From contig JAMCQY010000012.1 in the NCBI GenBank assembly GCA_023381945.1, forward strand, positions 1 to 35,485: DNA of 35,485 nt, given 5' to 3'. Positions 9,921-18,479 of this stretch are shown piece by piece. Position 1 is the stretch's first letter. Each line of letters begins with the position of its first letter. Source of the DNA: Deltaproteobacteria bacterium (lineage in GTDB: Bacteria > Desulfobacterota > Desulfobaccia > Desulfobaccales > 0-14-0-80-60-11). The translations under genes and the position numbers were made by a program. The notes below the pieces were generated by a model, which was not told where the DNA came from, did no database searches, and saw only the letters and a program-made list of their open reading frames with translations.

Positions 9921-10973
9921 ATGGTTGAAGAAAACACCCTGATCGAAGATTTTGATTACCACCTGCCGCCCGAACTGGTGGCTCAGGAGCCCCTCACGCG
10001 GCGCGATGCCTCGCGTCTGTTGGTGCTGCAACGGCAAACCGGAGAGGTAGTCCACGCCCATTTCCGGGACCTGGCTAACTGGTTAGACCCGGATGATTTG
10101 CTGGTAGTTAACAACACCCGGGTCTTTCCGGCCCGTTTGCACGGGTTCAAAGCAAGCGGCGGCCGGGTGGAGCTGCTTCTGCATCACCTGCCGCAGCCAG
10201 GGGAGAACGGCGCCGGCGGTCTGGAGGCCCGCGCCACCCACCGGGGACGGCTGCGGCCCGGTTTGAGGCTCCATTTCGGCGCCGATTTGCAGGCGGAAAT
10301 TATCTCCCTACCCGAACCCGGAGTAGCAGAGGTGCGCTTTTGGGCGGCGGAAGAGGTCTTGCCAAAGGTGCTGGAGCATGGGGAAGTGCCGCTGCCGCCG
10401 TATATTCAGCGCGCCGCGGCCGAGCCCGATCGAGCTAATTACCAAACCATGTTCGCCAGGCAGACCGGGGCGGTGGCCTGTCCCACCGCGGGTTTGCATT
10501 TCACCCCCGAGGTGCTTCAGGAACTGGCCGGAAAGGGCATCAAGACGGTCTCCATCACCTTGCACGTGGGGCCGGGGACCTTCCTGCCGGTGCGCCATGC
10601 CGACTATACCCGGCATCAGATGTTGCCGGAATATTTTGAACTATCAGAGGCCGCCGCGGCCCGGCTCAATGAGGCTAAGCGTCAGGGGCAGAAAATCGTG
10701 GCGGTGGGCAGCACCAGCACCCGGGTCCTGGAGCACTGCGCCAAGCCTGACGGCTTCGCGGCCCAACAGGGCTGGTGCGGCCTTTTTATTTATCCCGGCT
10801 ATCAATTCCAAGCGGTGGACCGGCTGCTCACCAACTTTCACCTGCCCAAATCCACCCTGCTCTTGCTGGTGAGCGCCTTCGCCGGCCGGGATTTGATCCT
10901 GCGGGCTTATGAGGAAGCGGTCAAAGAGAAATACCGGTTTTTTAGTTATGGGGATTGTATGTTGATTTTGTAA
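9921..10973 (+). CDS. queA: S-adenosylmethionine:tRNA ribosyltransferase-isomerase
   Basis: A full-length QueA of 350 residues. It transfers and isomerises the ribosyl part of SAM onto preQ1 in tRNA, giving epoxyqueuosine. Family blocks are intact: DFDYHLPPELVAQEPL near the start, DDLLVVNNTRVFPARL, PLPPYIQR, ACPTAGLHFTPE, and the C-terminal NFHLPKSTLLLLVSAFAG. There is no clear ribosome site before the ATG. Tgt, the preceding enzyme of the pathway, follows about 190 bases downstream. Confidence 0.97.
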   Translation: MVEENTLIEDFDYHLPPELVAQEPLTRRDASRLLVLQRQTGEVVHAHFRDLANWLDPDDLLVVNNTRVFPARLHGFKASGGRVELLLHHLPQPGENGAGGLEARATHRGRLRPGLRLHFGADLQAEIISLPEPGVAEVRFWAAEEVLPKVLEHGEVPLPPYIQRAAAEPDRANYQTMFARQTGAVACPTAGLHFTPEVLQELAGKGIKTVSITLHVGPGTFLPVRHADYTRHQMLPEYFELSEAAAARLNEAKRQGQKIVAVGSTSTRVLEHCAKPDGFAAQQGWCGLFIYPGYQFQAVDRLLTNFHLPKSTLLLLVSAFAGRDLILRAYEEAVKEKYRFFSYGDCMLIL

Positions 10974-11001
10974 GAAAAGAACTGGTAGAGAGTATGTTCC
11001 T

Positions 11002-11040
11002 GGCCGCCTTCTGAAGGCAGGCGCGGAGGCCTGCCCCACC
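11002..11040 (-). repeat. Composite GC-rich palindromic repeat, family A, copy 1
   Basis: Read on the minus strand this is GGTGGGGCAGGCCTCCG..., then a GCCTGCC arm and a GGCGGCC segment. It matches the element at 16187-16232 and the partial copy at 22270-22303. It lies in the queA-tgt gap. Confidence 0.6.
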
Positions 11041-11094
11041 AAAGGGACCGCCGAGGGCAGCGGTACTATGAATAAATCCACCTGCCGCTTTTAG

Positions 11095-12616
<1,522 letters not shown>

Positions 12617-12624
12617 TCAGTCCC

Positions 12625-12650
12625 GCAGGGGCGGTTCTCGAACCACCCTC
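12625..12650. repeat. Palindromic repeat, family B (GGGGCGGTTC type)
   Basis: An imperfect hairpin with arms GGGGCGGTTC and GAACCACCC between yajC and the GTPase gene. The same kind of GGGGCG...CGCCCC palindrome occurs in at least six other gaps of this window. It might also act as an attenuator after yajC, but there is no T run. Confidence 0.5.
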
Positions 12651-12675
12651 TAAACTCTATTTAGGATACCTAAAG

Positions 12676-14895
12676 GTGCCAGAAACCGGAGCGCCCCAGG
12701 AACTGATCCGGGAGATCGGCAAACTCCAGGAGTTGGCCCGGGAGTGGACCGCCTTGTTTCCCCAGGCGGCCTCCCAGGGGGAGCATTGGCTCAAGGTCCT
12801 GGGGCAGGTGCAGGCCCACGTGAGCGAGGACACCTGCCGCCTGGCGGTGGTGGGCGCGGTCAAATCCGGTAAAAGCACCATGATCAACGCCCTGATCGGC
12901 CAGGACCTGCTGCGCCGGGGCGCCGGCATCCTCACCGCCATGATCACCCGGGTGCAGCCTGGACCCGAGCCGCAAGCGGTCCTGCAATTCAAGGACTGGA
13001 GCGAGATCAATGGTGAGATCCAGCGGGCCGTAGGAATGCTCCCCAACCCCCGCCTGGCGGAGCGGGCGGCGCTCCTGGATTTGCAGCAGGCCGAAGACCG
13101 GGTGCTGTTAAAACAGGTGCTGGCCGAGGCCCGGGGCCTTGACCTGTGGCGCAACGGCAGCCTGGATCAGAATTATCTCCTGCTTCAGTCCTACCTGGAA
13201 GGTTACGGCCTCCTCCAGGACCTCCTGCCCGGGACCGGGGTCCTGAAACTCTCAGGTCCGGAACTGGCCCGGCACCGCGAGTTGGTGACCAGGGAGGCCA
13301 CTGCGGTCTATCTCAAGGACGTGCTCCTTACCATCCCCTTCCCCTGGCCGGCCCAGGGAGTGGAGTTGGGGGACTGCCAGGGGAGCGACTCGCCCACCCC
13401 GCAACATCTGGCCCAGGTGCTGGCCTACCTGGTAAAGAGCGATTTGGTGCTTTACGTTATCAGCTCCCGGGTGGGGCTGCGGCAGGCCGATTTTCAGTTC
13501 CTCAGCGAACTGCAGCGCATGGGGCTGGCTCCACATATCCTGTCACTGCTGAACCTGGACCTGGGCGAGCATACCTCGTTTGATGAACTGGGCCGCATTA
13601 GGGATCAGGTGGCGCAGGAGCTCGGGCCCTGGCAGCCTCAGGTGCGGCTTTATGCCTTCTCCGCCCTCAAGTTGCTGCTGGACCGTAAACAGACCCGAGG
13701 CAAGACCCTGGACCCCCGGGAGGCCGCGGTTCTGCAAGTCTGGGGCCTGGACCCCGCCTCTGCCACCTTTTCGGACCAGGAAGCCGCCCGCTTCGAAAAC
13801 GACCTGCAGGCGCTCCTCCAAGAATTGCGCCATCGTCGCCTGGCCGGGGGGGCGCTCTCCCAGGTGAAGATGGTGGCTCGAGGGCTGCGGGAGCAGTTGG
13901 GGCTGGCCCGGGACCTCTTGCAGAAGGGTATGGGGGCCATCAAGGAGATGGAGGCCCGCCTTGAGGCCCGCCGCCAGCCCTTGAAAGGCACCATGGCCAG
14001 CCTGAGCCAGACCCTGGAAGGCGCCGGCAGCCGCTTGAAAAAGGAGATCCGCCGCCGGGTGGATCACCAACTGGATTGGCACGGCGGCCCCATAGGCGGC
14101 GTCTTGCGGGACTTTATCCGCAAATTCGAGCCCAACTGGGACGAACTCACGGCCGCCGGCACTCCCGCATCCTTTAGGCCCGCCCTCTACCAGCTTTTCC
14201 AGGAATTCGCCAAGGCCCTGGCCCAGTTCGTCACCTCGGAGGTCAACATCACCCTGGTGGAATTCATCCGGGACCAGGAAGAATGGCTGCGCCAGGAACT
14301 GGGACACCTGTGGACGCCGCTCTTTTTGGCCTTGCAGGAGGCCCTGACCCTTTATTATCACGAAATTGAAGAACTGGGCCTGCCCGCTACGCCGCCCACC
14401 CTGGAGGTTGCGTCCATCAACCGGCCCCAAGGTTTGGAAATGCCTTTGTTAACGCTTTCGCCGGCGCCCGGCTGGCGTTTTGCCCGGGAGGTCTGGCTGC
14501 GCTCCGGCCTGGGGTTCCTGGGCCGGGCCTGGGAAAGCGTCAAAAAACGCCTGGGCCTGGGCAAGGAGTTGGAGCCCCGGAGCCAACTCCAGCGGGACCT
14601 GGAGCGGGCGCTGATCTCCCTGAAGGATTGGCTCCATGAAGAGGTCCAGGTGCAGCTTTTGGATTACCGGGAGCGCCTGAAGTTTCAGTACTTCTTCCCC
14701 CTGGTGGATCAGTGGCTCAAGCAGCAGGAGGCCTGCCTGGAAGACACCCTCGGGTCGCTCCTGGGCAGCTTATCAGGCCTCACCGCCACCGTGCACCTGG
14801 AGGAGACCGAGCGCCAGGCCCGGGAACAGCGCCTGGAGCAGATGATTCCCGCGGTCCAGGCCATCGAGGGGCGGCTGGCCGGGCCTGTGGCCTGA
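12676..14895 (+). CDS. Dynamin-family large GTPase
   Basis: A 739-residue protein with a GTPase domain and a long helical remainder, fitting bacterial dynamin-like proteins that remodel or protect membranes. The P-loop is GAVKSGKS at residues 60-67, the G3 motif is DCQG at 233-236 (LGDCQGSDSP), and G2 is probably in GAGILTAMITRV. The G4 position reads LLNLDLGEH (about 291-299) rather than TKxD. About 135 residues separate G2 from G3, longer than usual. A Trp/Arg-rich amphipathic stretch near 605-640 could be a membrane-binding tip (inference). The GTG start has AGGA about 9 bases upstream. No second dynamin gene is adjacent, although bacterial ones often come in pairs. Confidence 0.8.
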   Translation: MPETGAPQELIREIGKLQELAREWTALFPQAASQGEHWLKVLGQVQAHVSEDTCRLAVVGAVKSGKSTMINALIGQDLLRRGAGILTAMITRVQPGPEPQAVLQFKDWSEINGEIQRAVGMLPNPRLAERAALLDLQQAEDRVLLKQVLAEARGLDLWRNGSLDQNYLLLQSYLEGYGLLQDLLPGTGVLKLSGPELARHRELVTREATAVYLKDVLLTIPFPWPAQGVELGDCQGSDSPTPQHLAQVLAYLVKSDLVLYVISSRVGLRQADFQFLSELQRMGLAPHILSLLNLDLGEHTSFDELGRIRDQVAQELGPWQPQVRLYAFSALKLLLDRKQTRGKTLDPREAAVLQVWGLDPASATFSDQEAARFENDLQALLQELRHRRLAGGALSQVKMVARGLREQLGLARDLLQKGMGAIKEMEARLEARRQPLKGTMASLSQTLEGAGSRLKKEIRRRVDHQLDWHGGPIGGVLRDFIRKFEPNWDELTAAGTPASFRPALYQLFQEFAKALAQFVTSEVNITLVEFIRDQEEWLRQELGHLWTPLFLALQEALTLYYHEIEELGLPATPPTLEVASINRPQGLEMPLLTLSPAPGWRFAREVWLRSGLGFLGRAWESVKKRLGLGKELEPRSQLQRDLERALISLKDWLHEEVQVQLLDYRERLKFQYFFPLVDQWLKQQEACLEDTLGSLLGSLSGLTATVHLEETERQAREQRLEQMIPAVQAIEGRLAGPVA

Positions 14896-14900
14896 AGGCC

Positions 14901-14958
14901 GTAGGGGCGACCCGCTGGGTCGCCCCTTTACAGAGAACAGCCGGGGGCGGCTGTTCTC
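14901..14958. repeat. Two consecutive palindromes after the GTPase gene
   Basis: The first (14901-14931) is a family B element with arms AGGGGCGACCC / GGGTCGCCCCT. The second (14933-14958) has arms GAGAACAGCCG / CGGCTGTTCTC and shares the core ACAGCCGGGGGCGGCTGT with the element at 29993-30046. They could form a transcript end for the GTPase gene, though there is no T tract. Confidence 0.6.
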
Positions 14959-14966
14959 CATTTTCT

Positions 14967-15006
14967 CTTGCGTCTTATCTTTGCGCCTTGGCGTCTTTGC
15001 GTGAGA
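14967..15006. repeat. Dispersed 'TTTGCGCCTTGGCGTCTTTG' repeat
   Basis: A non-coding stretch built of TTTGCG-like units immediately before dprA. This sequence type is, from general knowledge, scattered in intergenic DNA of many environmental bacteria. Only one copy is present in the window. Confidence 0.4.
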
Positions 15007-15016
15007 TCATCATCCC

Positions 15017-16180
15017 ATGACCGACAAGCTCCCCTGGCTGGCCCTGAAATGCATCCCCGGCGTGGGGCCGGTGCTGTTTCAGCGCCTGCTTGCCAGGTTC
15101 GGAACTCCGGCCGCAGTCTTTCAGGCCCGCTGCGAGGATGTGCTCGGCATTAAAGGGGTTAACCGGGACCTGGCCCGGGATATCCTGGGTTTTCGGGCCT
15201 GGGACCGGGTGGAGGCGGAGCTCGCCAAAATGGCCAAGGAGGGGGTTGAAGTTCTCCTGCAGACCGATCCCCGCTTCCCCGCCCGCCTGAAACAAATCCC
15301 TTATGCACCCCCCCTGCTCTTCCTCAAGGGAACTCTCCTGCCCCAAGACGACTTGGCCCTGGCAGTAGTTGGCACCAGGGCCGCGTCTTACTATGGCCTG
15401 AAGACCTGCCGCCGCCTGGCGGGGGCCCTGGCGGTGCGGGGGGTGACGGTGGTGAGCGGCCTGGCCCGGGGCATCGACACCGCGGCCCACCAGGGGGCCA
15501 TGGAGAACAGCGGCCGCACCCTGGCGGTCCTGGGCTGCGGACTGGACGTGGTCTATCCCCCGGAGAACCAGAAGCTCTACGTGCAAATCCCGGCGCAGGG
15601 CGCCCTGATCAGCGAATTTCCCCTGGGCACGCCGCCGGAGGCCAAGAATTTCCCCATCCGCAACCGCATCATCAGCGGCCTGTCTCTCGGGGTGGTGGTA
15701 GTGGAGGCGGGGCTCAAGAGCGGCACCGGCATCACGGTGCGCTACGCCTTGGACCAGGGCCGGGAGGTCTTCGCGGTGCCGGGGCCGATAGATTCGCCCA
15801 CCAGCCTGGGGCCGCACCGCCTCATCCAGGACGGCGCCAAGCTGGTGCAGGACCCTGAAGATATCTTTTCGGAACTTCCTGGCCTGGCCAAAGGCAAGGG
15901 CCAGCGCCCCCTGTTTGGCGCTCCCGGCCGGGTTAAGGAAACGCCGGCCGCCGGGGGCGGCGGCCCTACACCGGCCACCATCCCCCCAGCCGCTCCTCCA
16001 TTCAGCCCCACCCCGGAAGACCCCCTCCTGGCCCTGCTGGGCTCGGACCCCCTGCCCCTGGAAGAAATCGTCCGGACCACCCGCCTCGCCACCTCCGAAG
16101 TCCTGAGCCGCCTCACCATCCTGGAACTGGAGGGCCTCATCCGGGAACTGCCGGGGAAAAGGTATGTGTTGGAGAATTGA
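15017..16180 (+). CDS. dprA: DNA-processing protein DprA
   Basis: A 387-residue DprA (DNA protecting protein), which binds single-stranded DNA and loads RecA in transformation. It has an N-terminal helix-hairpin-helix/SAM-like part, the Rossmann-type DprA core (VVGTRAASYYG, VSGLARGIDTAAHQGA, TLAVLGCGLDVVYPPEN, FPIRNRIISGLS, VEAGLKSGTGITVRYA, AVPGPID), a Pro/Gly-rich linker around 305-335 and a C-terminal winged-helix (DML1-like) domain. No other competence genes are in the window. It follows two palindromes and an intergenic repeat. Confidence 0.96.
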   Translation: MTDKLPWLALKCIPGVGPVLFQRLLARFGTPAAVFQARCEDVLGIKGVNRDLARDILGFRAWDRVEAELAKMAKEGVEVLLQTDPRFPARLKQIPYAPPLLFLKGTLLPQDDLALAVVGTRAASYYGLKTCRRLAGALAVRGVTVVSGLARGIDTAAHQGAMENSGRTLAVLGCGLDVVYPPENQKLYVQIPAQGALISEFPLGTPPEAKNFPIRNRIISGLSLGVVVVEAGLKSGTGITVRYALDQGREVFAVPGPIDSPTSLGPHRLIQDGAKLVQDPEDIFSELPGLAKGKGQRPLFGAPGRVKETPAAGGGGPTPATIPPAAPPFSPTPEDPLLALLGSDPLPLEEIVRTTRLATSEVLSRLTILELEGLIRELPGKRYVLEN

Positions 16181-16182
16181 TA

Positions 16183-16269
16183 AATTGGTGGGGCGGGCCT
16201 CCGTGCCCGCCATAAGGCGGCCAGTGGCCGCCGGAAAAATTCACAGGCGAGAAGTCTGTGCTACCAATT
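16183..16269. repeat. Composite palindromic repeat, family A, copy 2, bounded by AATTGGT/ACCAATT
   Basis: Three hairpins in a row: GGCGGGC/GCCCGCC (16192-16211), GGCGGCC/GGCCGCC (16216-16232) and CACAG.../CTGTG (about 16242-16260). The whole is flanked by the inverted pair AATTGGT (16183) and ACCAATT (16263), which makes it look like a small miniature element. It fills the dprA-amidase gap. Confidence 0.6.
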
Positions 16270-16282
16270 GATGGTATTTCCG

Positions 16283-17509
16283 ATGTCCACTGCACGCAAG
16301 ACCTATACCATCGCTGAATCCCGCGCCTTTGTGGAAGTCATGGAGATCGAGCCGTACGCCTCCGGTCCCCTGGATGGCTTGCGGTTTGCGGTCAAGGACT
16401 TGATCGATGTCGGCGGGTATAAGACCGGCTGCGGCAACCCCGACTGGGCCAGGACCCATTCGGTAGCCGCGGTCAACGCGGTATGCGTGGACCAGTTGCT
16501 CCTGGCCGGGGCGCGCTGTGTCGGCAAGGCAGTCTGCGATGAATTGGCCTTCAGCCTGGACGGCGAGAATGTGTTCTTCGGCACCCCTTTGAATCCCAGG
16601 GCGCCGGAGCGGGTTCCAGGCGGTTCTTCCAGCGGCTCGGCCGCGGCGGTGGCCTGCGGCCTGGCGGATTTCGCCCTGGGCACCGATACCGGTGGTTCGG
16701 TGCGGGTCCCAGCCAGCAATTGCGGCCTCTTCGGGATACGCCCCTCCCACGGCCGCATCTCCGTGGCCGGGGTCATGCCTTTTGCTCCCACCTTTGACAC
16801 CGTGGGCCTACTGGCGGCCTCCGCCGAGATTCTGGTCCGGGCCGCCGCGGTGTTGTTCTCGTGCCAGGTCCCGGTCCGGGTGGAGCCCACCGCGGTCTAC
16901 CTGGTGCAGGAGGCCTGGGAAACTGCCGACCGTGAGGTCCGAGAGGCCCTGGCTCCATCCCTGGAACGGCTGCGCAGCCTGTGGGGGCTGAAGGTCAAGG
17001 AGGCCTCAATCCGGCCCATCGATGAAGCCGCGCCGGAGAACGGTTTGCAGAACTGGTTTGATACCTACTGCACCATCCAGTGGGCCGAGATCTGGAGTTC
17101 GCTGGGCGGCTGGATCCAGGCTGTTAAGCCTGAGTTCGGACCCCGGACCAAGGTGAACTTTGAACTGACCCGGACCCTGGACCGGAGCAAAGTGCCCTCG
17201 GCCATTCGGCAACGGGAGGAGTATTGCCGGCGTCTGCAGCATTTCCTGGCCCCCGAAGGGCTGCTGTGCCTGCCCACCACCCCGGCTCTGGCTCCCCTTA
17301 AGCTGACCCTGGGTGAAAACCGCACCCAGGGCGGTTACTATCCCCGCACCCTGTCCCTCACGGCCATCGCCGGCCTGGGAAGGCTGCCCCAGGTGACCCT
17401 GCCCCTGGCGGAGGTGGGCGGCGTGCCCATTGGCCTCTCCCTGCTGGCGGCCCACGGCAACGATGCCTTCCTGCTCAGGGCGGCGCAAATGCTGGCCGAG
17501 AGGCTTTAG
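16283..17509 (+). CDS. Amidase (amidase-signature family, AMI1-like)
   Basis: About 408 residues of an amidase-signature hydrolase. The Ser-Ser-Lys triad is visible: Lys38 in FAVKDLIDV, a cis-Ser in GGSSSGSAAA (about 115-116) and the nucleophile Ser139 in DTGGSVRVPAS. The segment 'FAVKDLIDVGGYKTGCGNPDW' region resembles plant AMI1-type amidases rather than GatA, and gatB/gatC are absent nearby, so it is probably a metabolic amidase of unknown substrate. Start chosen at ATG 16283 (MSTARKTY); ATG 16271 and TTG 16268 are in frame but touch the repeat end, and none has a strong ribosome site. Confidence 0.85.
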   Translation: MSTARKTYTIAESRAFVEVMEIEPYASGPLDGLRFAVKDLIDVGGYKTGCGNPDWARTHSVAAVNAVCVDQLLLAGARCVGKAVCDELAFSLDGENVFFGTPLNPRAPERVPGGSSSGSAAAVACGLADFALGTDTGGSVRVPASNCGLFGIRPSHGRISVAGVMPFAPTFDTVGLLAASAEILVRAAAVLFSCQVPVRVEPTAVYLVQEAWETADREVREALAPSLERLRSLWGLKVKEASIRPIDEAAPENGLQNWFDTYCTIQWAEIWSSLGGWIQAVKPEFGPRTKVNFELTRTLDRSKVPSAIRQREEYCRRLQHFLAPEGLLCLPTTPALAPLKLTLGENRTQGGYYPRTLSLTAIAGLGRLPQVTLPLAEVGGVPIGLSLLAAHGNDAFLLRAAQMLAERL

Positions 17510-17520
17510 ACCGAGCTGAA

Positions 17521-17551
17521 ACCGGTTTTACGGGTCATCGAATAAAACGGT
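17521..17551. other. Imperfect hairpin after the amidase gene
   Basis: ACCGGTTTTA and TAAAACGGT form a hairpin with one bulged base about 12 bases after the amidase stop. There is no clear T run, so I call it a possible transcript end only. Confidence 0.3.
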
Positions 17552-17587
17552 AATTTGACTTTGGGACGGCTGACCTTATTTTTTTCC

Positions 17588-18328
17588 ATGGCTGATTTCA
17601 CCGGCAAAACCTTGATCCTCACCGGAGCCTCGATGGGCATGGGAAAGGCCTTGGCCCGGCTTTTGGCTCGGGAGCAGGGAGTGAACCTGATATTGAACGC
17701 CCGACATGTGAAGCCTCTGGAAGAAGTGGCCGCAGCCTACCGCCAGGCGGGGGTCCGGGCTCGCGCCGTGGCCGGCAATGCCGCCCGGGAGCCGGTGGCG
17801 TCACAACTGGTGGCTGAGGCCATGGAGTTGGGCAATTTCTACGGCTTCATCCATGCCGCCGGAGTGCTGCGCCCCGGGCCGCTCCTCTGGGAGCTATCCG
17901 CGGCGCACTTCAAGGAAGTGCTGGATTCACACCTCACCGCCGCGCATCAATTGATCCGCCAGGCAGTGCCGGAGTTATTAAAGACAGGCGAAGGCTTGGC
18001 GGTCTTCTTCGGTTCCGGAGCCGCGGTCTCCACTCTGCCCGGGATCGGCGCCTATTCGGTGGCCAAGGCCGCTGAGGAACACCTGGCCCGGCTTTTGTCC
18101 GAGGAGGCCCCCCAGATCACCAGCTTCGTCTTCCGGCCTGGAATAGTGGAGACCCGCATGCAGCGCCAGGCCCGCCGCGCCCGTGGCGGGGCCGCTGAGA
18201 TCGTGCAGCGGCATTTCGAGGATTATAAGAAAGAGGGAGTAGTCATTCCTCCGGAGAAAGCTGCCCGGCGGCTGGCCGAAATCCTGACCCACAACCCCCG
18301 GCAATATCAGGGTAAAATTGCCCAATAG
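17588..18328 (+). CDS. Short-chain dehydrogenase/reductase
   Basis: About 246 residues of a classical SDR. The NAD(P)-binding motif is TGASMGMG, the active-site Ser lies in FFGSGAAVS and the catalytic pair is in GAYSVAKAA (YxxxK). 'HAAGVLRPG' stands where many SDRs have NNAG. The family has very varied substrates, and none can be assigned here. ATG 17588 (MADFTGKTLIL) gives the expected short N-terminus before the first strand; the longer frame starts at TTG 17555 without support. Confidence 0.9.
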   Translation: MADFTGKTLILTGASMGMGKALARLLAREQGVNLILNARHVKPLEEVAAAYRQAGVRARAVAGNAAREPVASQLVAEAMELGNFYGFIHAAGVLRPGPLLWELSAAHFKEVLDSHLTAAHQLIRQAVPELLKTGEGLAVFFGSGAAVSTLPGIGAYSVAKAAEEHLARLLSEEAPQITSFVFRPGIVETRMQRQARRARGGAAEIVQRHFEDYKKEGVVIPPEKAARRLAEILTHNPRQYQGKIAQ

Positions 18329-18372
18329 AGGCGCCGTCGGTATTCAGCGGCCAGCTTTTTCCCAAGGTTTTA

Positions 18373-18401
18373 TTGACAACGCCTCTTGACAGACCTACAA
18401 A
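18373..18401 (+). promoter_or_regulatory. Possible upstream promoter for topA
   Basis: A perfect TTGACA (18373-18378), a 17-base spacer and TACAAA (18396-18401), about 80 bases before the topA ATG. The -10 is only four of six. A second candidate lies closer to the gene. Confidence 0.35.
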
Positions 18402-18441
18402 TTTGAGCGACCCTTTATCCCTGCCGGAATAAATCGCGTCA

Positions 18442-18471
18442 TTGCTGATAAATCCAAAATTCGGTTATAAT
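18442..18471 (+). promoter_or_regulatory. Candidate leaderless promoter of topA
   Basis: A perfect TATAAT at 18466-18471 with TTGCTG 18 bases upstream. The topA ATG begins only 8 bases after the -10, so a transcript from here would start essentially at the start codon. No Shine-Dalgarno sequence is visible before the ATG. Confidence 0.4.
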
Positions 18472-18479
18472 TTATCGAT

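Noticed and set aside
14975..16213. A 412-codon antisense frame opposite dprA
   Set aside because: It is the complement of well-conserved DprA motifs; no start context or domain.
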